Source: Erythroxylum novogranatense (taxonomy: Eukaryota > Streptophyta > Magnoliopsida > Malpighiales > Erythroxylaceae). Taken from it: a stretch of 64,000 bases of DNA. The stretch is from positions 31,912,540-31,976,539 of the forward strand of contig CM057233.1 of NCBI GenBank assembly GCA_029891385.1, given 5' to 3'. The translations under genes and the position numbers were made by a program. The notes below the pieces were generated by a model. That model made no database searches. It was not told the DNA's origin and worked only from the letters and a program-made list of their open reading frames with translations. Below, in pieces: positions 1 through 11,737 of this stretch. Each line of letters opens with the position of its first letter. Position 1 is the first letter of the stretch.

Positions 1-140
1 TGACGATGACGTCACCACAGACGAAGATGACATCATCACAGACGAAGTGACATCATCACAGACGAAGTGACATCATCACAGACGAAGTGACGTCATCACA
101 GACAAAGATGACGTCATCACAGACGAAGATGAAGATTAAC
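1..140. repeat. 20-21 bp minisatellite with TGACGTCA palindromes
   Basis: About seven units of gacgaagtgacatcatcaca, in 20-bp and 21-bp forms, run from base 2 to 140. Three units keep the perfect palindrome TGACGTCA (7-14, 88-95, 109-116). Three have TGACATCA, a CpG-to-CpA change expected from methyl-cytosine deamination. TGACGTCA is the core bound by plant bZIP (TGA-type) factors, so the array could act as an enhancer in an LTR, but that is inference. Confidence 0.85.
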
Positions 141-2328
141 TTCGTCTGACCTTGTTCTCCAAAACGTCCCCACTTCAAAGATGCATAACTTCTCACTCAA
201 ATGTCCAAAATTTACAAAGTTTATACCGTTGGAAAGATAAAAGAAATATATACAACTTTTCAGAAGGGAATTTTGCCAAAATCTATCTTTAACAATCCCA
301 AAATTGCCACTAAATTCAGAAGATTAGACACAGAATTAAAATTCGATGTCTTCTTAAAAAATGTAGCCATATATCTCTAGTTTAATCCAAAATAAGAATC
401 ATCTCTTTTGGATTACTAGAGAAAACGTTATGGCTAAAAGACTGAAGCATATTCAGTGAACATTTTCCAGATCACTACCAATCTTATCTCTAAATCTTTC
501 CTTATCACAACTCATAAACCTTTGCAAATTCCAGCAAGCTATCCCAAGACAAAACCCAACAACAACTCAAGGATCAAAAGACTCATACATATACCCTTTT
601 CAGGGTCAAGCACAGATCGCAACTCACAAATTCACATGAAGAAGAGAGTACTAGAGCTCTCATCTCTTTATCAATCATTCAAGAGTTCAATTATAGCTTT
701 AATTACATATCAGCATATTCATCATATCCATCATGAATTAAGTACCAAAATACAATATATGAGATGCTCAATGCTTAATATTCTTATAAAGCCATTCCGA
801 AAGCTAGTTACTACCTTAATACAAAAGTGTATAAAGTTTCTTGGAGTTATGCTCGATGCCTTGCAAGGTTCCACGATCAACTAGAATTTGCACCTAAGGA
901 GGGAGAATACAGTGAGCAAACACGGCTCAGTGGCTAACACCTTTATAGCCATCGAGTAATGAGCCACACAACACATAAAGAATCCGAAACATTTGCAATC
1001 TATCATATAAATCATCAATTAGCCAAAATCATCACATAAAGCATAACATGAGATCTTTTACCAATTAAAACACATAATATGCATCATATACTAAAAAATG
1101 ATGATATGCTCACAATTGGCTCGAGAGTTCCATAAACATGATGGAAACTGAAGTTTACCGTAAACACGACGAGTCCATTTTTCGGATTTCGTAAGCCTCA
1201 AGCAGGCAGCTGGGAGAAGGCTATGGGGGGGTCAACGTGCACGTGACTATTGAAGTAGGTTCTCTCTTGCCCAATCACAACCAATTTATGCTCACACATT
1301 AAGGCACAAGCAATAGCATTTTATGCTTCTTTCATTCTATCAAATCATCATAGTTCCTTTCTTTTTCTTGCAAACTAAATGAAAACACTTTCAATATACA
1401 CACCATTTAACAAAGATAGCACACATAGGGTATTTGCCCATTACACGACAACTATAAAAATATTACCCACCTATTGTCGGAATCCGAATTCAAGATCGCC
1501 CTTCCTCCTTGTCTTGAGTGGGGTTCTCTTGAGTTCCTTCAATTAAATCACACTCCATTTAATAAATACATTCCAAAAGAAAGGCATAACATGCATAAAA
1601 TCATGCAAAGGTAAAATAAACTTTAGACCTAACCTACCCATAAGCCATCTATGCTAGAATAACCAAAACCCTAACTTAGAAATCCCAAAAATCAATAGAT
1701 CTACCCTTCTCTTCTATCTTTCTTCAATCTCTACACAAACCCTAACTTCCATTTCCTCCCATTTTCGAACCCAACACAAACAAAGATAGAACTTACCTCT
1801 CACAAGTAGTTTTTCTCTTCTTTCTTCCTCCCTTCAAGCTTCCTATAGCTCTCCCTTTTTCTTCTTGGCTGAAAGCTCCTTTCTCTTGGCTCACCATTTT
1901 TTTTCTCTTCTTCTCCTTGGCTCTTATGACAACTTGCTTCCTACTCTTACTTTAATTCCTTTATATCTCAACTTAAAGCCCTACCTCAAAAGTTTTGATA
2001 CTCCTTTAAGCTCACTTGCATTTCCTTTTGGGCTCCCCTTCCTCCCAAGCCCACTATACATTAAAGCTCATTCTTTCTAACAAACCTTTATTTGTCTCAT
2101 ATGGCTCTACACTTCAAGCTCACTTCCAATTAATCCAATTAATTCTAACCTTCTCTTTAACTTCAAATTTTCCAATTTCCAATCATACTAACTAATCCCA
2201 AGGCTCAACATAATCTATATATATCTATACACATATAATTGAAACAATTAAAGAAAAAATAAAGAATAAGTCGAGTAAATCGATAAATTAATAAATAAAT
2301 AAAAATAAAAAAATTTTGGGGCCCAACA
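1..2328 (-). mobile_element. Chromovirus-type LTR, cut by window edge
   Basis: Read on the minus strand this is long LTR sequence starting TGTTGGGCCCC at 2328 and running off the left edge. It shares blocks with two other LTRs here. A GC-rich block at 1180-1250 (gcagctgggagaaggct... gtgcacgtga) matches the complement of 14990-15060 and the same strand of 56690-56740. Another at 364-440 matches 58026-58100. The order of these blocks differs between the copies, so 1-470 may come from a second LTR. No coding sequence is seen; the 142-codon open stretch at 456-884 is judged chance. The window holds no second end, so solo or full-length status is unknown. Confidence 0.65.
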
Positions 2329-2699
2329 CAGAAGATGTTATACTATGGTCCTTATGTCAAGGTTCTTGACCAAAGTTGCTTAACCTCATACAACATGATC
2401 AAGTGACTTGATGGAGCAATTTACCATCCTTATGTTGTGATAGGAAGATAATTTGCTTCCCTTAACTCCCCTCAACTTCATAGTATAGGCATCCTGTAAC
2501 TTTATTTTCCAAGAAGCTGGAAGAGGCTAGAACCTCAACTTTCAGTGTCCTTAATTGATCAAAGATCACATATAAAATGTGTCATATATATCCTAATGAA
2601 CCTTACTTTAAAGTTCAACATATACACCCCTTACAGATATCACTTCTACATCTTTATTATTGTGCACCATCAGTTGCTCCTTCCCTTATTTGGTTTCAT

Positions 2700-3480
2700 C
2701 CTGGATATGAATTACTGCATTGTGGAACCACCTTGATCAGATGTTCCACTGAATAGTCACTAATACTTAATGCAACTATTGCAAATTAAATTCATAATTG
2801 ATAAACCAAAGAGTAACCTGATGGTCTCAATCTTCGCTTAAAACCTCGTACTACCGGTTTCTTTATGTCTTCATGTCCAAGGACATGTATCGAAACTGGT
2901 TTTGACCAGCTTCAGCAAGTGGAGAAGATTGGAGCTTTCTACCTTTGAACTTAATGAGCTTCATCTTTGTCTTCCCTTAAGCTGCTTCCAGGACTGTAGG
3001 AGTAACTACTATAGTTTCTCCACCTTGGCAACACAATGGGATATCAAAGTATTAAAGTCTCAACATTTTCACCTACTGTGAAAATGAATTATTCTTGATA
3101 AGTTCTCCATTACTCCCCTTTTCCTCTGTATACTTTATGGAGAATAATACCTTCACTAAGGCACATGTCTCAATACTGGATAAGACTGTATACCTTTGGG
3201 AGACTTTATCAAGAAACTCTTTCGCTATGTCTGTGTTCGGAAGTTAACTTTGCAGATGGTTAGATATGGATTCTTACTGGTCAACAGATGTGATCTGTTA
3301 GACCGATTCTAGACTTCATAGGCTATTTTAGGAGCTTCACAGCTCATGGATGTAATTGGAGATGGCTTACTCTTCCATATGGCCATTTCAACTACAGCTA
3401 TCTCCATAACCTTCAAAACATCCGCCGTCCAATTCTCCGTCTAATTCTTTATATTGAAACCAGCAAGGTTTCAATGGCGA
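2700..3480 (-). pseudogene. Copia gag (and possibly protease) remnant, element E
   Basis: Minus-strand translation of about 3240-3075 gives a run beginning AKEFLDKVSQRY and continuing through LVKVLFSIKYTEEKG, typical of the UBN2-type gag of plant copia elements (AKEFLDxVxxRY ... KYxxxGG). Upstream, an NRSNRSHLL-like stretch around 3310-3280 fits the family's WERSNRMSLM motif. A degenerate zinc-knuckle-like stretch may lie near 2890. Stops and frameshifts are frequent, so this is dead sequence. The protein would have coated the element RNA in cytoplasmic particles. Recognition rests on motif similarity by eye; the downstream protease part is uncertain. Confidence 0.5.
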
Positions 3481-5085
3481 CACTGATTTTAGTTGACTGA
3501 AAAGGTGACTTTATGATGATGAACTTTAAATCAACACAAATGTAGGGCAACAGCGATACTAAAGCCATTGATAGTATCTTTCCTGAAAAATCCGATCACA
3601 TATATTATGAAACACCTTTGGGTTGAATACATAAGATACGCGATTAGACTTTCACACATAAAAGCGATCGGAGTATAGACTATCAACTCCCCTGACACTA
3701 CCACCTTTGGGTGAATAGATCAGTTGAGCAATAGCCTTCCTCCATCTAATGCCTTTATGTACATCTCAAAATTTTATGTAAGGCCAACACCTTTGGGAAG
3801 AATAACCAAACATAAAATCAGAGACATCCCCTAACATGTAAGCAAAGCAATCCAGAATACTGACTCGAAAGGCCATTTTGGTGACTACATTCTCACCAGC
3901 ATCCAAAAAGTCCACAAACATAAGGGATACATCTTTATGTCATCCTCACATTCTTTATGGGCATATTGTATGTGACAATGCAACCTTAATAAATGCAAAA
4001 ACTTCGAATGCGCATTCTCATTGTCACACACACGTGCTGAAGACATTCTCCGAAAACTTCATTTGAGACTTTCGTAAACAAAAAATATCAATAAAGTGAC
4101 TATCGTGCGTCACCGGATACTGAACCGACCTCCTGAGATATGACAATGTCACGTATCTCCCTTATGGCAAGTTCATTGCACGAAAATTCACTCGAAAATG
4201 GCTTCAGAATGTCTCAATTCCAATTTTTGATTGATTATCATGCAATCCCGAACACTGAAAATGAGACCTGAGACACGACATCTCATGTATATCACTCATA
4301 CAAAGTCCGAATCTTGAAAATTCAATCAAAATCGGATTCAGAATACCTTAATTCATTTTTCTGGAGTTGAACTTTAATTTATTACAAATGTAATAAATCC
4401 AGAAAATAGAAAAAGGTTACTTTATAAATTTCTCGGACCTGGAAACTGACCCAAAACACCCCGGGAAAGATTTACAGGAAATTTGGAATTTTGGGGGTTT
4501 TTTTTTAGGAAACACTATGGCTAACGTCAGCATGACGTCAGCGGACGCGGTAGCGCGCGTCCCGTGGCTGGTGCATGCGCAGCACACACGCTGCCAGACG
4601 CGCTGCATTGTGTGCCGACACGCGTTCGAAATCAGCCAAGTCACGTATCTGCCGCGTGGACGATCCAGATGGGTGCGTGCATGGCACACGCCCGCTGTTC
4701 CATACAAGTTGGTGGGCAGGCGAGGGTCGGCGCGTGCGCAGAACGCGCGACACGCGTCGCTCGCCCGCTGGAGCGAAGAGCCGATTGGCGCGTGCGCTGC
4801 ACGCGCCGACCATTGTCGCGTGCACCCGACGCTACAATGACTTCGGGCGCGCGTGCCACACTGTTCCGCGCCTCCGACGCCAGAAGCGATTTTCGACATC
4901 CCGGGAGCCCCATTTTTAGCTCCGTTTGGCCCATTTTCAACCCGTTTTCCGTAGCTAACCTTATGTACACCACTTTTACGCAATCAATCACGCAAAAAAG
5001 CTGAAAAACGAATAAAAAACAACAAAAAACCAAAAAGAGATAAAAATCGAAAAACCTTCATTTCCGACAATCCAATCACGTAACC
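3481..5085 (-). other. Long non-coding leader of copia element E
   Basis: This 1.6-kb stretch between the primer-binding site and gag has no credible coding sequence. It contains the CpG-rich block 4517-4890. Three copies of CACCTTTGGG occur at 3613-3622, 3712-3721 and 3788-3797 (CCCAAAGGTG in the element's sense). A related TACCTTTGGG lies at 3191-3200, inside the gag remnant. Long leaders are known in several plant LTR elements and may hold packaging or translation signals; that role is inferred. Confidence 0.45.
4517..4890. other. CpG-rich island in AT-rich surroundings
   Basis: An abrupt block of CG, GCGC and CGTGCG words, with TGACGTCA at 4533-4540, bordered by AT-rich sequence. Open frames cross it on both strands, but their residue content (Arg, Ala, His, Cys-rich in every frame) shows this is base composition, not coding. 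It lies in the leader of copia element E. Retained CpG suggests that it is recent or under-methylated. Confidence 0.6.
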
Positions 5086-5097
5086 GCTCTGAAACCA
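5086..5097 (-). other. Primer-binding site, element E
   Basis: Minus strand TGGTTTCAGAGC, one base from the canonical plant copia PBS TGGTATCAGAGC (complement of initiator tRNA-Met 3' end). It lies 2 nt inside the LTR end ...ACTAACA. Confidence 0.6.
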
Positions 5098-5099
5098 CA

Positions 5100-5641
5100 T
5101 GTTAGTACGTAGAGGAGACCTTATTACGTACCCCAGGATCACATGAAAGGATCGAAAACGAAAGTAATGTGGAATACCTGGATTCGGTTCCATCTCGGAT
5201 TTTGATCCCGATTTTGCGTTCCAAACGTCTCCGAATCTCCCAGGTCCTTTATGGAAAGTGCTCACCGATGCACGAGCTAGGCCTTTCTACAATTTTCTCA
5301 GCGTTCCGAGCTTCCTTAACGGGTCAGGAACCTTATGCTCGTGAACGTTCTCTTTTTGCTTCTGAGTAACTGCAGGAGACCTAACCTATATATATAGCTT
5401 CCATATCTGGCTTCCCCATCACAAGGTCGATATGGACCCGGTCCACACTGATTGGGACCTATTTTCTACCCAGACTTCGACCCATTAATTTATATCATTT
5501 ATTGGGCCACTTTATTATCTTTATTCGGATCAAATGGCGTAACTTAATCGATAATTTATTTAAAAACCAAAATTGCAATTAATGTTAGTCCAACTTCAGA
5601 GACATTGACAAAATTGTCCTTTGGGGCAAAAATGTCTAACA
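5100..5641 (-). repeat. 5' LTR of copia element E (542 bp)
   Basis: On the minus strand it begins TGTTAGACATTTTTG and ends GTACTAACA, giving TGTTAG/CTAACA terminal inverted repeats. The PBS follows at once, fixing this as the 5' LTR. A TATA box lies inside. No partner LTR is in the window. Confidence 0.65.
5386..5397 (-). promoter_or_regulatory. TATA box in LTR of element E
   Basis: Minus strand CTATATATATAG, about 250 bp from the LTR start, where U3 should end. Transcription would start some 30 bp further, near 5355. Confidence 0.45.
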
Positions 5642-5990
5642 GATTTCGCATGCTTCTAGATGTGAGTGATCAAGAGGCATGGTTGCAGTGTGTCTGTTTT
5701 CCTTAGTTCCAGATTATAGGGAGGGAAAATAAGATGGTAAATCTCTTTAGCAGTTGCTAACCCACCTGATTCTCTACCATTTGGTGGACACGAACGAGAA
5801 AACAATGGGTGTGGACAAACATAAGCAATTGTTCTTGACAAATGTGTAGTCCCTATTGTCGCCTTCTATGGTGACATCCTGCGGTAGTAAATCAAACATG
5901 CTCTGGATCCTGTCTATATTCCCGTTCTCCAGCCCCAAATTCAATCTAGGAATAACACCATAAAAAAACTTCCTTACTATTTTAGGGTAC
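5642..5990 (-). other. Unrecognised gene-like fragment
   Basis: This stretch is less AT-rich than its right-hand neighbour. The minus strand reads open in two overlapping frames: one, about 5950-5770, runs through GLENGNIDRIQSMFDLLPQD; the other is a 61-codon ATG-started frame at 5841-5656 including RESGGLATAKEIYHLIFPP. Composition resembles plant exon sequence and a ctaccgcag acceptor-like motif occurs, but I recognise no family. It could be a captured gene fragment or chance. Confidence 0.2.
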
Positions 5991-8954
5991 TGGAACCTTT
6001 TAATTTCTAGATTATGAGTTTCTTGACTTTCTGGATTTATGAATTTCTAAAAGTTTGAGCCGCTGGAATCAATATGAACTTTTGTACTGGTAGTTTTCAG
6101 ATTCCTTGCAACTATTACAATTTTAATTCAAAAATTTAATATTAATAACAATAGAACAATTTAATCAAATTATGAAATTAAAGTATGTTCTTATACCATT
6201 ATTGAAAACTCTAGTAGAATTACATTCTAATTGCAATAGAATAATTAGAATTTTTATATTTTAAATTTCCAAATATTAAGATTACTTTAATTACATACAA
6301 TGAATAACATATAAATCATAATAATGCGTGAATATTAATTTTACCTTATTCGAAGCTTAATCATTTTCTAGTGATATACATAAATCGTAATTTATCTCAA
6401 TCATCGTAGTCATACATGTGTCCAGTCTTTAACGGTAAATACAGAACTTGTAAAAAGAACTCTGTAACTCTTACAGAGAGGACAAAACAAGAAGTGCTAA
6501 TTTCATTAAAGCTTAAGCCTATTTATGATAAGTTTTGGACATTTTAGTAATTTAATTAAAATTAATTTTAATTTCAATTAAATTTTAACTAAAATTACAT
6601 ATAATTCTAATTAAATACCAATTATGCCCAAATAAGATCCAATATCTCATATTGATCCTTATTAAATATCTCATATTTAATTATAAAGCTTCTCAAACCT
6701 TACAATCAAATCCAATTTGATTAAAATATCTTTTCTCTTTTAACCCGTTTTTATGTGAGGCACAATAGGTTCTCAATTATGTTGGCAATAGATACAAATT
6801 ACAACCCTAAATCATATTTACATTAGTTAAATTAAACTCTTTTAATTTATTTTAATTCTCTATTTAAATAATTAACATCCATAGATTAAGATTGGCACTA
6901 GCAACACATTATAACTACCAAAATATTTAAGAATGCCAAAATAGTTTTGACTAACTTTTACGTGTATGATATTTTTTGTATAATTCAATCCTTTAGTCAT
7001 ATAATGTTTCAATTAAGCGTAGAGCAAGAAATTAATATCTACTTTATTTTGAGTCTAATTATATTATTTCTTTGCAATTAGCTATTAATTGAATTAATGA
7101 CATTTGTAAATTATTTACAAAGTATTATTTCACCTTTGCCAAGGATTTTTTGAATTAATACTAAACGAGAACAACAAAAAATTCTCCTTAATAACTTTAA
7201 GATGATGAATCCTATCTTGATCACTCAACTTTCTCCATATAAGTCATGCTACATCCAGTGACTACTGATTGAGAATTTCCCATAATTGGAATAGGTCATA
7301 AGTAGTATTAAAACATAGAAATTCTTATACACGATAACTTTGTAGACCTCAAGTTAAAGAATCACTTATATAATCTATCATAATGAGAATTTCTATAGCT
7401 ATACAAGTAAAGTTTTAAATAGATTTTTTATATCAAGTCAGTTCAATGAACTTGTTCTCTAATAAGAACCCACACGTTTGTTTTCGTATCTCTATACTTT
7501 GTTCTATGAGATCAACTACTTTATTTATAAGGAAAAACATAATGTATGCTAGCCCTTTTGTGTTATAATAATGTTGAATCTTGATAGAAAAATGACTAAA
7601 AACAATTTAAGAATAATATATAAATGTAATATGAATATCATAATCATAATCTGATCATAATTTCATTTGTAATGTATGATTATCCCATAGATTTTATCAT
7701 ATACATCTAAATATATAAGATAAAAAATGCCTTTAAATTATTTTGTCACTATGCTACAACAAATCAATTGACTGCAAGACATAAACCAACACTCCAAACA
7801 ATTAGTATCAAGGTTTGATGATAAACAATCCTTGATGTGATTGATAAGGATGTTATCTACCTAATTTAAGTTTAGTTAGTTTGTTGAGTAACTAAAGATC
7901 AACTAAATTTAAATAGAATTGTAGTCCACTGAAGAGATTAAAGTAATCTTTCTAAATAATAGTGAGGGATTTCATTTCGAATAAAATTGTGGAAGTAACC
8001 AAATATATGATTGAAGTCATGATCGTATTTGGTATTCATGATATATAATTAATTACTTATTTTTATTACATTTATATTTTATTTTGAGTAGAATTTACCT
8101 TGTTTAGTATAGTTGAAATTAAATTAGTGAACTAAATTTCTTAGACAAGAGTTCAGTTTGGGAAAAGTTCTCAAAGCCATAAAGAAAAGTTACATATACA
8201 TTATGCAATTTTGCTATTAATCCCTAATGAGGATTTGGTTTTAGAGATATGTCAAAATTGCATAGATGACAAAATGTAATAACACTTTTAATTGACTAAT
8301 ATCTCATAAACTTTGATGACAATAGTAAGATGTACGTAAACATTATGTAGCTTGATTCAAGAGGTTGCATGAAGTAAGGCTGAAAGGTATAATACCTTGA
8401 TAGAATTGTTCTACTCAATTTAACCTACTAAAAGCATAAATATAGACTATAATTGAAGGATTTTTTTATAGAATGATAATAATTATCACTAAAAGAAATG
8501 ATTACATGGCTTTCTTTACTTATACGAAATATGATAGAGATCATATATATTTCTAATTCATGCTTATGAATATTTAATATTAAATTTTATTTAACATTAT
8601 TGCAATAATTAAGGCATGAAAAGAAATAAAATGTTGAGAAAATGTAATTGATCCAGACTTATACAAATAGTTTTTATGTATTTGACGAAGGTAGACTTAT
8701 GCTTAATATAAGTGGTAAGAATACAAAGTTGGATAAGCGATATTATCATTTTATACCATGTTGGTTGAATTAATATGATGAGAATCATAAAGTTACATAT
8801 AAGGATATATCTATCCTTTTAATTATGAATCATATGAAACTTATTGAGTTGAAGAATAATGAAATCAACCTTTGGTGAAAGGATGATGGTGGTATTGAAT
8901 TGTTACATCTTATATACATGATGTGTTCGATGTGATAACAATTCATAAAAGGAT
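5991..8954. other. AT-rich intergenic DNA, no gene seen
   Basis: No open frame of note. Short phrases at 6730-6800 and 7430-7560 (for example ttttatgtgaggcacaataggttctcaattatg) resemble the reverse strand of plant copia LTRs, so 6100-7700 may be an old LTR in minus orientation. I could not find clean TG/CA ends or a target duplication. Confidence 0.3.
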
Positions 8955-9109
8955 GATACTGTTAAGTCAAGAAGACTTCACTTTACTATTAATTTTGATG
9001 ACAATCAAATAATAATAATCATAGAAGTTTGTGAACTGTTTTGATGAGTTTGTTAAGTGCGCAGAAAAATGTAAATGACGTAAATTGTCAACTTAAGACG
9101 ATACCTAGT

Positions 9110-9235
9110 CAACCCCAGAAGATACATGGTGAAACCCAAACGATACTTCAAACTCAAGGCGGTCAACATAAGAAGATCAAGATGGTCAACATAAGAAGAT
9201 ACAGAAGGTCAACTGAAGACGATACTTAAAAGTTG
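9110..9235 (+). repeat. Degenerate U3 tandem repeats, element A
   Basis: Units of roughly 20 bp built on ggtcaacataagaagatac (9161-9235, preceded by weaker copies from 9110). They lie upstream of the TATA box, in the same part of the LTR as the purine-rich array of A2. Such U3 arrays are typical retroelement enhancers; function here is inferred. Confidence 0.55.
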
Positions 9236-9424
9236 ATAATGACAAAGCGTCTTAGATAAACTAGACGAAAGCGCGACACCAGATGAAGCATAACACCAGA
9301 AGAAGCATAGTACCAGATGATGAAGAGGAAAAATATTCTAGAACATCAGTCAGTTAGTTAACTAATAACAGTTTCTGGAAGATTCAAGAAGCATATTTCT
9401 CAAGAAGAGAGTTATAGTTTTAGG

Positions 9425-9433
9425 CTATAAATA
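9425..9433 (+). promoter_or_regulatory. TATA box, element A LTR
   Basis: CTATAAATA, matched by CTATAAATAT in both A2 LTRs, so it is a conserved promoter element of the family. Confidence 0.65.
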
Positions 9434-10016
9434 CTAGGTATAGTCGTAAACAAAAAAATATATAGAAAACTACATATAATAAAAGAGAGAAAATCTGATT
9501 GTCCAATACTTAAAGAAACTTTGTACTTAAGTGCAAAAGAAAGAGAGCAAACACATCTGTAATGTGAAGCTCAAACAATATCTTTGCAAGAGAAAGAAAG
9601 GCTAGAGCCTGGAGAGGCTAAGAAAGCAAATAAAGAATACTTTGTGAGAGAGACCTAAAGAGACTCTGCAAGCGTAGAAAGAATACTTAAAAACGTTGAA
9701 GAGTATAGTGAAATCTCATATTAACTCTGAGGACTGGACGTAGCCCAAGGATAAGGGTGAACCTGTATAAATCACGACATCATTCTTTCTAACTCTATCT
9801 CTTTAATTTTCTTATTGTTAGAAGAATAGATAATAATTTTCGCGATTGCATTACTCATTGATTTGAATGAATTATTTTGTAATCATCTGAATTTGTAAAG
9901 AAATTAAACAAGTTTTTAAAGATTAAAATCTTTGACGATTTAACACAATTCAACCCCCTCCTTGTGTATTCTATATATTATTTGTGGTTCCATATTAACA
10001 AGTGATTTACTTTAGT

Positions 10017-10028
10017 TGGTATCAGAGC
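10017..10028 (+). other. Primer-binding site, element A
   Basis: TGGTATCAGAGC, the canonical complement of plant initiator tRNA-Met, 2 nt after the LTR end. Confidence 0.85.
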
Positions 10029-10071
10029 AAGGTTTCCAAGAAACACTGTTACAAATTGAGGAAAAAGATCC

Positions 10072-11737
10072 ATGGCTGAATCACGTGTTTTTATAGCCAA
10101 AGGTGCCTCAGTCATAAGACCCTCTGCATTCAATGTTGAAGATTATAATTATTTGAAGGACAAGATGTGGCTTTTTATAGAATCCACACATATTGATCTT
10201 TAGGATATCATTGAGAATGGTCCATATACACCAATAAACGACGAAGGCAATATCATCTCTCGTGACCAACGGATGGTTGATTAGAAAGTTTGCTTTCAAT
10301 TAAACTCAAAGGCCAAGTTCTTTTTAAATTATGCTCTAAGCAGAAGTGAATATGATAAGGTTCATGGATGCGACTATGCAAAGGAAATGTGGGACACATT
10401 AGCCATTGCACATGAAGGAACAAATCAGGTGAAACAATCCAAGATTAGTATTCTTGTTCATCATTATGAGCTGTTCAAGATGAAAGATGATGAGAGTATT
10501 GATCATATATTTGGACGATTCCAAACAATTATTAACGGACTTAGAGTTCTGGGGAGAATCTATGATAGTTAAGATCATGTCAGAAAGATTCTCAAAAGTG
10601 TTCTGAAAAGATGGAGATCTAAAGTATCAGCAATACAAGAAGCCAAGGATTTAAGTAAGCTGAAGCTAGATGAATTGCTTGGTTCACTGAAAGTTCACGA
10701 AGTAGAGCTTGATGCAGAAGATAACCCGAGAAGAGATAAATCTATCGCATTAAAAGCTGGTTAGAAAAATAGAAGCACATCTTCAAAAGCATTAAAGATT
10801 GAAGAAATCAACAATGATGATGATAGTGAATCTGATCAAGACTCAAGTAAAGATGATGATGAACTATCCTTCATTCCAAGAAAGATTAGGAGGATGTGGA
10901 AAAAGAAATTAAGGGGAAATAAAGACTTCACTTTTAAAAAGAATAGCAAAGACTACTCAAAGAATAAGAAAAGTTCTATCGTCCACTATAAGTGCAATAA
11001 ACTAGGACATTACAAGTCTGAATGCCAGTTGCTCAAAAGAAAACAAAAGAAAAGTAAAGAAAACAAAAAGAGCATGATGGCAACATGGGAAGATCTGGAT
11101 TTTTTTGAATCTGAATCCGACTCAGAAACATCAGAACAAGCAAATGCATGCTTAATAGCTAAAAAGGAATGCGATTATCAGGTAATTTCGAACTTTGATG
11201 ATCTTTAGGATGCTTATTTAGAATTATTAGAAGATTCATATTCTATCTTGAAACAATATAGGATATTGGAAAAGAAATTTGTTGAAATTTTGAAAAACAC
11301 AGATTTTTTAGAAAAAGAAAGCATTTTTCTTAAGAAACAAGTCGACAATATGAAAAAGAAAGTAACTATAGATAGATCTGAGAAAATTAATCAATTAAAA
11401 CAAAGGATTAATAGTCTCTCAGCAGATTTATCAACATTTACAGAAAGTACAAAAAGGATGAATGATATGATTGGAAGATATAGACATCTAAATGATAAGA
11501 GTGGTTTAGGTCTTAAGAATACTATTCATAATAGTAATGTTATTCATAATAAGAGTTTTGTTCCTAATAGAAAGAAAAAGAAACAATATTCTTATTATTC
11601 AATGAAAAATTGCAAGGCTAACCCTAAAGGACCTAAGAAAATATGGGTACCTAAGAAGGATATAATATATACTGCAGATCTCCTTTCTTGGAAAAAAAAC
11701 CAGCATCAATGGTACTTGGACAGTGGCTACTCGTGAC
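10072..11737 (+). pseudogene. gag: Copia gag, element A
   Basis: Starts at ATG 10072 (MAESRVF). It encodes the capsid-like region (EMWDTLAIAHEGTNQVK, 10388 on), an acidic Ser/Asp linker, a zinc knuckle near 10985-11030 (KCNKLGHYKSEC), the phrase MMATWEDLD, and a Lys/Glu-rich coiled coil (11248-11500). It would bind and package element RNA. The first zinc-knuckle cysteine is replaced (HYKC, where A2 has CYEC). In-frame stops fall at about 10201 (Trp in A2), 10282, 10570 (Gln in A2), 10762 (Gln in A2) and 11206. Four of these five are explained by single C-to-T or G-to-A changes. Order and sequence match A2 gag throughout. Confidence 0.85.

Larger units (their letters stand above)
2329..5641 (-). 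mobile_element. Copia element E, 5' part (LTR, leader, gag)
   Basis: Read leftward on the minus strand: a 542-bp LTR (5641 to 5100), a primer-binding site, a 1.6-kb leader, then a decayed gag (3480 to about 2700). The element is cut at 2328/2329 by the neighbouring LTR. The five bases after its outer end (5642-5646, gattt) would be the target duplication, but the other end is not in the window. Gag type and PBS suggest Ty1/copia; the finer lineage is unresolved. Confidence 0.6.
8960..10014 (+). repeat. 5' LTR of copia element A (1055 bp)
   Basis: Starts TGTTAAGTCAAGAAGACTTC and aligns over its ends with the A2 LTR, which starts TGTTAAGTCAAAATGACTTT. By that alignment the end is ...TTACTTTA at 10014, where A2 has ...CACTTCA. 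Shared phrases include GGACTGGACGTAG (9732-9744). Length matches the A2 3' LTR (1050 bp). Confidence 0.8.

Noticed and set aside
1..140. CRISPR-like array
   Set aside because: Units are contiguous 20-21 bp tandem repeats without unique spacers, in a plant LTR.
456..884. 142-codon open frame on the plus strand
   Set aside because: It lies in LTR-type sequence on the strand opposite to the LTR's sense, has no recognisable motif, and its composition is that of AT-rich non-coding DNA.
4417..5033. Several overlapping frames of 95-188 codons on both strands
   Set aside because: All arise from the CpG-rich block, where stop codons are rare by composition; no frame shows coding structure.
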